A DNA stretch of 43,867 nucleotides. Source: SAR324 cluster bacterium. GTDB lineage: Bacteria > SAR324 > XYD2-FULL-50-16. Below the pieces are notes generated by a model. It ran no database searches. It saw only the letters and a list, made by a program, of their open reading frames with translations, and had not been told where the DNA came from. The stretch covers positions 1 through 43,867 of the forward strand of contig JANQGX010000048.1 in NCBI GenBank assembly GCA_028282885.1. Direction: 5' to 3'. Shown in pieces: positions 32,459-40,656 of the stretch. The position numbers and the translations under genes are program-made. Numbering within the stretch: position 1 is the stretch's first letter; every line of letters begins with the position of its first letter.

Positions 32459-34468
32459 TTAGTTTTCAATCTCTGTGATTAAAGCCGGATGATCCGAGTG
32501 ATGGCTGAATAGAAACCGGCTGTCCCTGATTTCAATTTCAGGAGAGAGGAAAATATGATCGATCCGCCCGTAGGCATGGGCCTCGGGAGTAGTGCCACTG
32601 CCCTCTATACCGTCGGGCCATTTCGTTAGCCAGGAGTCTGAAAGCCGGTTGGTTGTAAGCTTGTATTGTTCAGTGTCAGGCCTGAAGTTAAAATCTCCCA
32701 TGAGGATTACGTTTTTCTGATCCCCCACATCGGACAGAATAGCCTGCTGCTGTACGAGGTCGCCATCGTTCCCTAAGTGGGTAACGTAGACCTTATACGT
32801 TCGATTCCCCTTTGTTATTTCTGCCTTGATGGTGGCGGTTTGCTCTCCGATACTGTGCATGAAAAAGGTTTGTGGATTCTGAATAGGATATTTGGACAGC
32901 AAAGCGATACCAAAAGTTCCTGTGACGGGTGATGGTCCGTTATAGGAATACATATTCAAGGCATTGGCGTAGTATCTGGTCAGATCAGCATTAGCACCCG
33001 CTATTCTCAGGGAATCGCTTTCTTGAAGACCAAGGATATCGGGATCCTGCGCTCTGATCAGCTCGATCTGGCTATCATAGTTCTTTAATCCCTGTTCCGA
33101 GTAGCCTTGCTGGATGTTATAGGTCATTATTTTTAGTCGGTTTTCCGCAGACTCATTGATCTCGGAGGGTGACCCGCTGTCAATACCGATCAGAACCAAA
33201 CCTACAAGGAGGATGACCAGTATGGTCAGAAACAGTTTGTCTTTTTTATTTATGGGAATATTGCGATCCTCGGTGAGTTCCTCCCGATTAAACATCATTG
33301 GAATCAACAACCCCACACCGACAGCCAGGTAGACGAACCAATATGCATCACGGAAAAAAGGACCGACAACGGGAATATAGTCATACACGGTGGTGAATAT
33401 ATGGGAGAAGATCAAAACCAGGAAAAGGAAACAGGCCAGAAAGAATCCCAGTCCAACCCTTCTGATGGAAAGATCCGTGTTGATGATCTGTCCGCTAAAG
33501 ACCATCATGTTGACAAACAAGATCGGCGAGAGGATGAGTAGCAGGTACAATAGCACCGAATCTGCCAGGGTGCTTTCAGGTGCAAACAAGGGATATGCAT
33601 CGGTCGGAATCGGGAACTGAATCTGCAATGAGTAAATGAACCCGACCAGAACAGCTATGAAAAACAGGTTCCATATAACCAATATCGGTTTTGATAGTAC
33701 AGGCTTGACACCGGGATTAAAAATACTGTTTATTCCAAAAATGGCAATCATGACGATTTGTACGGCGACAATCATCACATAATTGCCCTGAACCCACCTT
33801 GCAAGCACGGTGGGGCTGCCGAAGAGGAAATAGATCATGGCGAAGACCGACATGATTCCCCAGGCGGGTAAGAATATACCAGGCTCTTTCTGTTTTTTTC
33901 CGAATATTCTGCGAGCAGATCCGCGAGGGGGGTTGTCTCCGGTGAGGATAATATAAGGGGCCAGAATGGCAGCTAATCCGCAGATGATCCAACCAATCCA
34001 GAGAGAGCCGTATCTGGTAATATCTATCGATGCGTTTACTGATTTAAACAGAATCAGGGTCAGGACCGATAATATCAATCCCAATCCCAAAACGACCCCC
34101 CTGGTATCTCGCTTGGATTGTTTTACGTTATTAAGAAACACCGGGAAAAAGAGTAGAAACATGCCGACTCCGCAACCACTGATAATGATTTTAAGCCCCG
34201 GCGTGGCGGTGACTTCCACCATTCGACAGATAATCGCCAATTCGATGGACAGTACGGCGAACAGTTCCGGAAGTTTTTTTCCTGCCAGACAGAGCAGTAA
34301 CGGAGCCAGAATAAATAACACGGCTGCAACGGTTTCATTCAGCCCTGTCGTTAAAAGGCAGGTGGAATAGATGACTTCGATAAAATCCGCAATTAATTGA
34401 AAGAAAATGAGAAATATCAATCCGAAAAACAGTATTTCACCAAATCGCCTCTCCTGTATCTGATTCAT
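32459..34468 (-). CDS. Polytopic membrane protein fused to an endonuclease/exonuclease/phosphatase domain
   Basis: 669 residues. The first about 430 form roughly a dozen hydrophobic helices. The last about 226 are an EEP (DNase I/sphingomyelinase-like) domain with all metal and catalytic motifs: Asn451 (TYNIQQ), Glu483 (GLQES), His564 (VTHLG), Asp592/Asn594 (GDFNFRPD), Asp637 (GRIDHIF) and Asp659/His660 (HHSDHP). The layout recalls CWH43/PGAP2-interacting proteins and membrane-tethered EEP phosphodiesterases, which act on lipids rather than nucleic acid. The GGGAGAGG before ATG 34468 supports the start. Downstream genes encode a KDSR-like reductase and a GDPD lipoprotein. Lipid phosphodiesterase activity in the membrane is the best inference; nuclease activity is less likely. 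Confidence 0.85.
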   Translation of the reverse strand: MNQIQERRFGEILFFGLIFLIFFQLIADFIEVIYSTCLLTTGLNETVAAVLFILAPLLLCLAGKKLPELFAVLSIELAIICRMVEVTATPGLKIIISGCGVGMFLLFFPVFLNNVKQSKRDTRGVVLGLGLILSVLTLILFKSVNASIDITRYGSLWIGWIICGLAAILAPYIILTGDNPPRGSARRIFGKKQKEPGIFLPAWGIMSVFAMIYFLFGSPTVLARWVQGNYVMIVAVQIVMIAIFGINSIFNPGVKPVLSKPILVIWNLFFIAVLVGFIYSLQIQFPIPTDAYPLFAPESTLADSVLLYLLLILSPILFVNMMVFSGQIINTDLSIRRVGLGFFLACFLFLVLIFSHIFTTVYDYIPVVGPFFRDAYWFVYLAVGVGLLIPMMFNREELTEDRNIPINKKDKLFLTILVILLVGLVLIGIDSGSPSEINESAENRLKIMTYNIQQGYSEQGLKNYDSQIELIRAQDPDILGLQESDSLRIAGANADLTRYYANALNMYSYNGPSPVTGTFGIALLSKYPIQNPQTFFMHSIGEQTATIKAEITKGNRTYKVYVTHLGNDGDLVQQQAILSDVGDQKNVILMGDFNFRPDTEQYKLTTNRLSDSWLTKWPDGIEGSGTTPEAHAYGRIDHIFLSPEIEIRDSRFLFSHHSDHPALITEIEN

Positions 34469-34735
34469 CGCCTCTCCCTGTTTCGGTCAGATTTAAGCAC
34501 ATTTGTGGTTATGTCCAGCTTCGCCCCGGAATAATGGATTGCTTTTCCAACCTTTGATACGTTAACTTTAAACCGATTACAACCATAAATTGGTTCAAAA
34601 GGGGGTTCATTTGCTTTATTCTAAGAATGTGTAATCAACTGTTTTTCAAGAATTATGTTTGAACAGAGAAACTGTAGCATCGCAAGTCTGCTGATAAGCT
34701 TGATTTAAGGATTAAACGTTAAAACAGGGGCAGTC

Positions 34736-35473
34736 GTGAGCAAGAGAACAGGTAAAGATTTTTTGGAATTAACCAAGTACCACAACCTGGAAATGTCTGA
34801 TCAGTACAGCGGAATGGAGCCTCCACCGATTGTCGAAACCAGGGATGATAATAAGCGGGGAATCAAACTTCCGTCACCCGATCTGGTTAAAGAGAAAAAC
34901 ACCGGATTTATCGGTCTAACCACAGATCGATCCAGCTTGAGGAAGTTTGCCGAGACACCTTACTCGCTAGAGGAGTTGTCATATCTATTATGGTGCACCC
35001 AGGGAGTGAAACAGGTTCATGGTGATCTGGCGATTCTGAAGACAGTGCCTTCCGCGGGAGCCAGACACGCGTTCGAAACCTATATGCTGGTCAATCGCGT
35101 GGAAGGGTTGGTACCCGGTGTTTATAAATATGCTTCTTTAACGCATAGTCTGGTTCTTTTTGAGACCGATAAAGACTTTGTGGAAAAGATTGTGCAAGCC
35201 TGCCATGGCCAGGCTTTTGTCGGGAAAAGCGCTGTTACTTTCTTCTGGATTGCTTATCCCTATCGAATGACCTGGAGGTATGAAGAGCGGGGGTACAGGT
35301 ATCTTTTTATCGATGTGGGACATGTCTGTCAGAATTTGTACCTGGCAACAGAGGCAATTGGAGCGGGGGCTTGTGCTGTTGCCGCCTTTGATGACAATTC
35401 TCTGGACAATCTCTTCAAGTTGGAAACTGATAAAGCTTTTGTCATTTACTTGGCGGCAACAGGTAAAAGATAA
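34736..35473 (+). CDS. SagB-type nitroreductase-fold dehydrogenase
   Basis: 245 residues from GTG 34736. It shows the SagB/ThcOx pattern: DRSSLRKFAETPYSLEELSYLLWCTQG (the R-S-x-R-x-F FMN-binding start), SAGARHAFETYMLVNRVEGLVPGVYKY and the C-terminal EAIGAGACAVAAFDD...FVIYLAATGKR. These FMN enzymes oxidise azolines in peptide natural products, but many stand-alone members have unknown roles. No cyclodehydratase, precursor peptide or leader peptidase is visible nearby, so a RiPP function cannot be claimed. Its TAA (35471-35473) directly abuts the stop codon of the convergent copA gene. Confidence 0.85.
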   Translation: MSKRTGKDFLELTKYHNLEMSDQYSGMEPPPIVETRDDNKRGIKLPSPDLVKEKNTGFIGLTTDRSSLRKFAETPYSLEELSYLLWCTQGVKQVHGDLAILKTVPSAGARHAFETYMLVNRVEGLVPGVYKYASLTHSLVLFETDKDFVEKIVQACHGQAFVGKSAVTFFWIAYPYRMTWRYEERGYRYLFIDVGHVCQNLYLATEAIGAGACAVAAFDDNSLDNLFKLETDKAFVIYLAATGKR

Positions 35474-35689
35474 TCAAAGATTGCGAATATCGGTTACGGA
35501 ATATCCGGCATTGGTGATGGTTGATTGCAGTAATGAATGATCGACCCCTTCTGCTGATTCCACTACAGCCTGTTTTTTCTCCAGATCCACCGAAGTGGAA
35601 GCGACGCCATCAAGCGCATTAAGTTTGTCAGTCACGTTCTTTACACAGTGCTGACAACTCATTCCTTCAATCTTGATTTCCGTCTTCAT
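35474..35689 (-). CDS. copZ: Possible internally initiated CopZ-like copper chaperone inside copA
   Basis: The last 71 codons of copA encode a complete HMA metallochaperone beginning MKTEIKIEGMSCQHC and ending at the shared stop. The ATG at 35689-35687 is preceded, seven bases upstream, by GGAGGA (35702-35697), an excellent Shine-Dalgarno inside the copA coding sequence. Either copA and copZ have fused by loss of the copA stop, leaving the old copZ start site, or the cell makes both a fused and a free chaperone from one gene. CopZ proteins shuttle Cu(I) to CopA. The motif and ribosome site are seen directly; translation is inferred. Confidence 0.55.
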   Translation of the reverse strand: MKTEIKIEGMSCQHCVKNVTDKLNALDGVASTSVDLEKKQAVVESAEGVDHSLLQSTITNAGYSVTDIRNL

Positions 35690-37963
35690 AATTGATTCCT
35701 CCGAATCAGGTTGAATAGTAGATCCGGTATCAACAGTGATACCGGAAGGTTTGAATCCTCTAAGTCGTAAAGCATTAGTCACAACAGAAACTGAACTGAG
35801 GGCCATGGCCGCCGCTGCAAACATCGGGTTCAGGGTTGGGCCACCAAACAGGAAAAAAAAGCCTGCAGCAAGCGGAATCCCAAGGGTGTTATAACCAAAG
35901 GCCCAGAACAGATTCTGCTTAATATTTTTCAAAACGGCTCTGCTCAATTCAATTGCTGTCAGAACTCCCGCCAGGCTGTTGCTCATCAGAACAATTCCTG
36001 CAGACTCCATTGCCACGTCAGTTCCGCTTCCGATAGCAATTCCCAGATCGGCCTGGGCCAGAGCAGGCGCATCGTTAATGCCGTCACCCACCATGGCTAC
36101 CCGGTCGCCATTCTGTTGCATTTCTTTGATTTGATTTGCCTTGTCACCAGGCATAACCTGGGCAACAACCCTGTCGATGCCCACAGCTTTGGCTATGGCC
36201 CTGGCGGTTCTTTCATTATCCCCGGTCAGCATTACGGTGCTTATTCCCGATTTCTGCAGATGCCGGACGGTATCAGCGCTTTCTGCTTTGACTGTATCAG
36301 CAACGGCAATAACGCCCTGCAGTTTGTTATCAAGTGCAAGGTATATCGGGGTTTTCCCTTCCATTGAATAATCAACCGCTTCTTGAGGTTCGTTTTGGAT
36401 GATTTGATTCTCAGTCATCAGCGAGAGGTTTCCCAGGATAACCTGCTTTTGATTGACAAGTGCTCTTATACCCCTACCCGGTATTGCATTGAAATCGGTT
36501 ATGGGCATTAGGGTAAGGTTTCTGTGCTCTGATTCCCTGATGAGAGCTTCTCCCAGGGAGTGCTCCGATCCCTTTTCCAGGGATGCTGCATAAGTAAGGA
36601 GCTCGATTTCATTGAGATTTCCCAGGGGGTGAATGTTGGTTACGGAAGGTCTTCCTTCAGTGAGGGTACCCGTTTTGTCAAAAACCATGGTTTTGATCCG
36701 GTTTGCCATTTCGAGAGAGTCTCCTCCCTTTATCAGTACTCCCAGCGATGCCCCCTTTCCCGTTCCAACCATAATAGCCGTGGGAGTTGCCAGGCCAAGA
36801 GCACACGGACAGGCGATGACCAGAACTGATATAAAGATTTTGAGAGCGAACTCGAGCTCACTGCCACCCAGGTACCAGGCGATCCCCGACAGGGTTGCAA
36901 TCGCGATAACCACCGGTACAAAATAAGCAGAGATGGTATCAGCCAGACGAGCAATGGGGGCTTTGCTTCCCTGGGCCTCTTCCACGAGTTGGATAATTCT
37001 TGCCAGGGCGGTTTCCTTACCTATTCTTTCCGCTCTGTATCGAACGAGACCGTTCTGATTCATGCTGGCACCGATGACTTCCGAACCAACTCCCTTTTCA
37101 ACCGGCACGCTCTCCCCCGTCAGCATGGATTCATCCACGGTGGTATGCCCTTCCAGTACCTTGCCGTCAACCGGGAACTTCTCACCGGGTTTGACAATCA
37201 GTTCATCTCCTTTCACCACTTCATCAATGGGAACCGTCTTTTCTACGCCATCGCGCACAACCAGGGCCGTTTTGGGTTGGAGTCCGATCAGTTTCTTAAT
37301 AGCACCTGTGGTTTTACTCTTACTGACTGCTTCCAGGTATTTCCCGACTTTTATCAGGGCGATAATGGTTCCGGCGGATTCATAGTACAAGTGCATGACC
37401 TGGTGGCTTTCTCCAAGAATTATAAGGATGGTATTCCATACACTGTACCCAATGGCAGCCGCCGTACCGATAGCGATCAGAGAATCCATATTGGGATTTC
37501 GATGCCAAAGTGCGGGAAATCCGTTCAAATAAAAATGAAATCCCGAGATGATTATGGGTACCACCATTACTAGCTGCACCAGGGCGAAGTTCAGAGGATT
37601 TTGACCGGGGCTGATAAAGGCGGGCAGGGAAATCCCGACCATCTCAGCCATGGCGATAAAAACAAGGGGTATGGCAAATCCGAGAGCTAAGAGCAATTTT
37701 CGTTTCTGAGATTGCAGCTCTTTGTCCTTGCTCAGGTCGTTGTCTCCCGGTAAAACTGCTGAATAACCGGCTTTGTCTACTCCGTTGATGATTCCGTCAA
37801 GTGAGAGCTTGTCCGCATCATATGAGATCGTGAGTTTTTCAGTGGCAAAATTGACAGAAGCTTTTTCAACCCCTTCCAGTGATCCGACAGCGTTTTCAAT
37901 TGTTCGCACACAGGCACTACAGGTCATGCCCTCTATGCTTAATGTCTGTTTACTCAATTTCAT
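35474..37963 (-). CDS. copA: Copper-exporting P1B-type ATPase with N- and C-terminal HMA domains
   Basis: 829 residues. An N-terminal heavy-metal-associated domain carries GMTCSAC (Cys15, Cys18). The transmembrane metal site is CPC at 385-387, the phosphorylated Asp429 lies in DKTGT, and the HP motif is in SEHSLGEA. The ATP-binding loop GDGINDAPALAQADLGIAIG is intact. These are the hallmarks of Cu(I)-exporting ATPases that pump copper out of the cytoplasm. Unusually, a second HMA domain (GMSCQHC) is fused at the C-terminus after a 20-residue linker (see 35474-35689). The gene lies 20 bases downstream of csoR. Its stop abuts that of the convergent nitroreductase gene with no spacer. Confidence 0.95.
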   Translation of the reverse strand: MKLSKQTLSIEGMTCSACVRTIENAVGSLEGVEKASVNFATEKLTISYDADKLSLDGIINGVDKAGYSAVLPGDNDLSKDKELQSQKRKLLLALGFAIPLVFIAMAEMVGISLPAFISPGQNPLNFALVQLVMVVPIIISGFHFYLNGFPALWHRNPNMDSLIAIGTAAAIGYSVWNTILIILGESHQVMHLYYESAGTIIALIKVGKYLEAVSKSKTTGAIKKLIGLQPKTALVVRDGVEKTVPIDEVVKGDELIVKPGEKFPVDGKVLEGHTTVDESMLTGESVPVEKGVGSEVIGASMNQNGLVRYRAERIGKETALARIIQLVEEAQGSKAPIARLADTISAYFVPVVIAIATLSGIAWYLGGSELEFALKIFISVLVIACPCALGLATPTAIMVGTGKGASLGVLIKGGDSLEMANRIKTMVFDKTGTLTEGRPSVTNIHPLGNLNEIELLTYAASLEKGSEHSLGEALIRESEHRNLTLMPITDFNAIPGRGIRALVNQKQVILGNLSLMTENQIIQNEPQEAVDYSMEGKTPIYLALDNKLQGVIAVADTVKAESADTVRHLQKSGISTVMLTGDNERTARAIAKAVGIDRVVAQVMPGDKANQIKEMQQNGDRVAMVGDGINDAPALAQADLGIAIGSGTDVAMESAGIVLMSNSLAGVLTAIELSRAVLKNIKQNLFWAFGYNTLGIPLAAGFFFLFGGPTLNPMFAAAAMALSSVSVVTNALRLRGFKPSGITVDTGSTIQPDSEESIMKTEIKIEGMSCQHCVKNVTDKLNALDGVASTSVDLEKKQAVVESAEGVDHSLLQSTITNAGYSVTDIRNL
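35697..35702 (-). promoter_or_regulatory. Internal Shine-Dalgarno within copA, before the CopZ-like start
   Basis: GGAGGA on the minus strand, seven bases before an in-frame ATG at the first residue of a complete HMA domain. It is one of the strongest ribosome-binding sites in the window and sits where no independent gene would be needed if the domain were only part of CopA. Confidence 0.65.
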
Positions 37964-37983
37964 TTCAAATCCTGTTTCTTGAA

Positions 37984-38253
37984 TTAAATTCTTTTGTTCA
38001 AGAGATTCATGATCTCATCTAACTTTTCCTGAACTTCCATTTCATCTTTTGCCTGAACCGCATTCTTGACGCATCCCTGGATGTGTGTTTTTAATACAGC
38101 CTGTTCCACCCTGTGCAATGCTGCTTTGGCTGCTTTTATCTGGGTTAAAATGTCGACGCAATAGCGGCGATTTTCAATCATTCGCTTAATGCCTTTGATC
38201 TGTCCCTCAATACGATTTAGACTGCTGATTTGTTGACCGTGATCCGGGTGCAT
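37984..38253 (-). CDS. csoR: CsoR-family copper-sensing transcriptional repressor
   Basis: 89 residues, all-helical. The Cu(I) ligands Cys32, His57 and Cys61 are present with spacings of 25 and 4 residues, as in B. subtilis CsoR (Cys45, His70, Cys74). The N-terminal half has the usual NRIEGQIKGIKRMIENRRYC-VDILTQIKAAKAAL pattern. Without copper the tetramer binds an operator and represses; Cu(I) releases it. The GAAGGAG before the ATG is strong. It lies 20 bases upstream of copA and shares its promoter, so it should autoregulate and control copper export. An RcnR/FrmR sensor is less likely given the C-H-C triad. Confidence 0.93.
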   Translation of the reverse strand: MHPDHGQQISSLNRIEGQIKGIKRMIENRRYCVDILTQIKAAKAALHRVEQAVLKTHIQGCVKNAVQAKDEMEVQEKLDEIMNLLNKRI

Positions 38254-38353
38254 AATTCTCCTTCAAGAGACTGGTTTACCTGATTGACAGGTAGTGTATG
38301 CGATATGCTCTTGTATAAAAATATTCAGAAACTACAAGTGATACTAATTTTAT

Positions 38354-38381
38354 ACTATACCCCCGAATGGTATATAGGCAA
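38354..38381 (-). promoter_or_regulatory. csoR-copA promoter
   Basis: On the minus strand, TTGCCT (38381-38376) and TATAGT (38359-38354) are separated by 16 bases. They match sigma-70-type -35 and -10 boxes at four and five of six positions. The CsoR operator candidate fills the spacer. Confidence 0.55.
38356..38374. promoter_or_regulatory. CsoR operator candidate
   Basis: TATACCCCCGAATGGTATA is a 6-bp inverted repeat (TATACC/GGTATA) with a C-rich left half, as expected for CsoR sites. It lies 103 bases before the csoR start and between the -35 and -10 elements of the proposed promoter, overlapping the -10, so binding would block RNA polymerase. Confidence 0.65.
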
Positions 38382-38590
38382 TTATGAAATTCTTTTTTTG
38401 TAATCCACAGTCTTTGTCTCAGAGCTGACGGGTCGGCGCCTTTTCTATCTTTCATATGAAAGGGTAGGAATCTGGAAATCCCTATGATCAATATCATCAG
38501 TCGATTATCCCAGCCGACGTATTGCGGGATTTTCTGTGTTAAAATCTAACAAAACTTTTACGCTCTTTCACCATCCCGAAATCCATCGCC

Positions 38591-39484
38591 ATGTCGCCAC
38601 TATCAGTCCTCCTTGTTTTGCTCTCAGCCGGAATCCATATCGGATGGAATTCACTTACCAAGTCCAGTTCGAATCCCAGGGTTTTTTCTCTTTTCAAAGG
38701 CTCTTATTTGCTGCTCTTCACATTGATTATCGCCTTAAACTTCGACCTGGCCGAAATTCCCATCGACATCTGGATTCTGATTGGTCTCTCGGGGATGATC
38801 CATTTTGTCTATATCCTCGGGCTCAGTTCGGCCTATGAACAGGGTGATATCTCCTATGTCTATCCCATCGTCAGATCCGCTCCTGCCTTTGTACCCCTGA
38901 TCGCTTATTTCATTTTTGCAGAGCGAATTTCCTTAAGGGGCGGGGTGGGGATTGCCATCGTGGTGTTTTCCGTTTCCACGCTATTGCTTTGGGGGAAAAT
39001 TGGTAAAGGTAAAACTGTCTTCAGTGTTATTTTCAGAAAAGAGAATGCCTGGGCGTTTATTACCCTGGGGACAGTAGTCGGCTACAGCATTGTGGATAAA
39101 GCGGGAATGATGTCGATGAGAAGTGTGAAAGAGTTGCCTGATGGTATGCACGCAGTGGTCTATTTTCTCCTGGAGACATCCGTCTGCTACGTTCTCTATT
39201 GGTCTTTTATGATGCGCAAGAGGGGCATTATCCAGTGGTCTGTTTTCAAGAAGGAGTGGGTAAGAATTGCCCTTGCTGCAGTAGGGACGATGACTTCCTA
39301 CGGGCTAATCCTTCATGTGATGAAGAGTGAGAATCTGAGTTATATTGTGACTTTACGCCAGACAAGCATATTGTTTGCAGTAGTGATCGGATGGTTCTAC
39401 TTTCGAGAGTCCCATTTCAAAATCAGGCTTTTGATTTCGCTATTGATGATTTTGGGACTCTATCTAACCGCAACAGCTCACTAA
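38591..39484 (+). CDS. EamA-family (DMT superfamily) transporter
   Basis: 297 residues with about ten membrane helices in two EamA halves (about 1-130 and 150-295). Typical features are LSAGIHIGWNSLTKSS at the start, AYEQGDISYVYPIVRSAPAFVPLIAYFIFAERIS at the end of the first half, and VTLRQTSILFAVVIGWFYFRESHF at the end of the second. The G-x-x-Y-P and E-R patterns are those of drug/metabolite exporters. Substrate cannot be told. It is a single gene, convergent with the HD-GYP operon, with a hairpin between them. There is no clear Shine-Dalgarno at ATG 38591, but it begins at the first membrane helix. Confidence 0.87.
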   Translation: MSPLSVLLVLLSAGIHIGWNSLTKSSSNPRVFSLFKGSYLLLFTLIIALNFDLAEIPIDIWILIGLSGMIHFVYILGLSSAYEQGDISYVYPIVRSAPAFVPLIAYFIFAERISLRGGVGIAIVVFSVSTLLLWGKIGKGKTVFSVIFRKENAWAFITLGTVVGYSIVDKAGMMSMRSVKELPDGMHAVVYFLLETSVCYVLYWSFMMRKRGIIQWSVFKKEWVRIALAAVGTMTSYGLILHVMKSENLSYIVTLRQTSILFAVVIGWFYFRESHFKIRLLISLLMILGLYLTATAH

Positions 39485-39502
39485 CACCCCGGCAAGATTT
39501 CG

Positions 39503-39521
39503 ATCCCGAGTTTTTCGGGAT
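39503..39521. terminator. Bidirectional terminator-like hairpin
   Basis: ATCCCGA/TCGGGAT (7 bp) with loop GTTTT lies in the 42-base gap between convergent genes. It is followed by only a modest T content on either strand, so efficiency is uncertain. Confidence 0.5.
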
Positions 39522-39526
39522 AAGAT

Positions 39527-40645
39527 CTAATCTTTCCACTCCCTTTTGATCATCAGAATGGAATCGATAGATTCAAAAAAGGCGGAAACTGCATCAGGAT
39601 CAAAGTGTGATCCGGACAGCTCTTTGATAATAGCCTGGCATTTTTCTTCCGGGTATTCGTCTTTATAAGGCCGCTTGCTGCCAAGCGCGTCGTACACATC
39701 CACCAATGCTGTGATTCTGGCTTCAATGGGTATATCCTCCTTTCCAAGTCCTGAAGGATAGCCGGAACCGTCCCATTTTTCATGATGATAGAGAGCGATA
39801 TTGCTGGCGAAGGTCAGCAACTGTCCTCTCAACTCGCTATCGCTTTTTATTCCCAGGGAATCACTCAGTTTCTCCTTCGCTTTCTGACTTCCAGGGGCCC
39901 CGGTAGTCAACAAGTTAAAACCATGCCGACAGTGTTCTTTCATTTCGTTCCACTCTGCGCCTTGGAGTTGACTGGTTTTCAATAGAACAGTTTCGGGAAT
40001 GGCAACCTTGCCGATGTCATGCAGGGGAGAAGCCTTGGTGATCATCTCGACTTCCATATCTGAAAGGCCAAGCTTGGCTGCAATAACTTCCGAATATTTG
40101 GAAACCCTGATGACATGACCACTGGTTTCATAATCCCTGATTTCTCCTGCCAAAGCCAGGGTGCGGAGGATTTGAAGCTGGGTGTTTTGCAGAACCTCAT
40201 TCATTTCCTGCAGTTCCGTGGTGCGTTGTCTGACTTTCTCTTCCAGGGTTTCTTTATACTCTCGATTCTCCTTCAACAACTTGGCCCGATCAAAGGCTTT
40301 TTCCATGGTGTAGGAGAGAATTTCCAGATCGCTCATCGGTTTTGTTAGATAATCCCATGCGCCCAATTGAACCGCACGCATGGCATCGCCGACAATTCCC
40401 ACCCCCGAAATCACAACAACCGGAATTTCCGAATAATCCTTGGCAATGGTCTCAACGACCCGGAATCCGTCAACCCGTGGCATATTGAGGTCAACCAGAA
40501 CAGCATCCGGTTTTTCCGAATAAAACAGATCCAGTCCCTCCTGCCCGTCGCCGGAGAGGACCACTTCGTAGTTATCATCCTCAAAATAGTCTCCGATTGC
40601 CTGCCTTAGCAATTGTTCATCATCTATGATCAGAATTTTTTTCAT
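39527..40645 (-). CDS. Response regulator with HD-GYP cyclic-di-GMP phosphodiesterase domain
   Basis: 372 residues: a receiver domain (1-115; Asp52 as phosphoacceptor in VDLNMP, Lys102), a coiled coil (about 120-155), then HD-GYP (about 165-365). The HD pair is in SPLHDIGK (His209, Asp210), with His177, His241, His287/His288 and the GYP signature in HHEKWDGSGYPSGLG (295-297) intact, so it should degrade cyclic-di-GMP. It resembles RpfG. Cyclic-di-GMP turnover commonly controls giant type I secreted adhesins, but no direct link to the RTX locus is visible. The preceding single receiver gene ends 11 bases upstream, so the two are an operon. No cognate histidine kinase is in the window. Confidence 0.93.
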   Translation of the reverse strand: MKKILIIDDEQLLRQAIGDYFEDDNYEVVLSGDGQEGLDLFYSEKPDAVLVDLNMPRVDGFRVVETIAKDYSEIPVVVISGVGIVGDAMRAVQLGAWDYLTKPMSDLEILSYTMEKAFDRAKLLKENREYKETLEEKVRQRTTELQEMNEVLQNTQLQILRTLALAGEIRDYETSGHVIRVSKYSEVIAAKLGLSDMEVEMITKASPLHDIGKVAIPETVLLKTSQLQGAEWNEMKEHCRHGFNLLTTGAPGSQKAKEKLSDSLGIKSDSELRGQLLTFASNIALYHHEKWDGSGYPSGLGKEDIPIEARITALVDVYDALGSKRPYKDEYPEEKCQAIIKELSGSHFDPDAVSAFFESIDSILMIKREWKD

Positions 40646-40656
40646 TGTCCTGCCTA

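Larger units (their letters stand above)
38254..38590. other. 337-base divergent intergenic region between csoR and the EamA gene
   Basis: Holds the csoR-copA promoter and operator near its middle. For the rightward EamA gene I found no clear promoter or ribosome-binding site. No small gene is supported. Confidence 0.6.

Noticed and set aside
34736..35473. A RiPP (thiazole/oxazole peptide) cluster around the SagB-type gene
   Set aside because: No SagC/D cyclodehydratase, precursor peptide or exporter lies beside it; its neighbours are copper and lipid genes.
38276..38497. 73-codon minus-strand frame upstream of csoR
   Set aside because: It covers the csoR promoter and operator, has no recognisable protein features and no ribosome-binding site.
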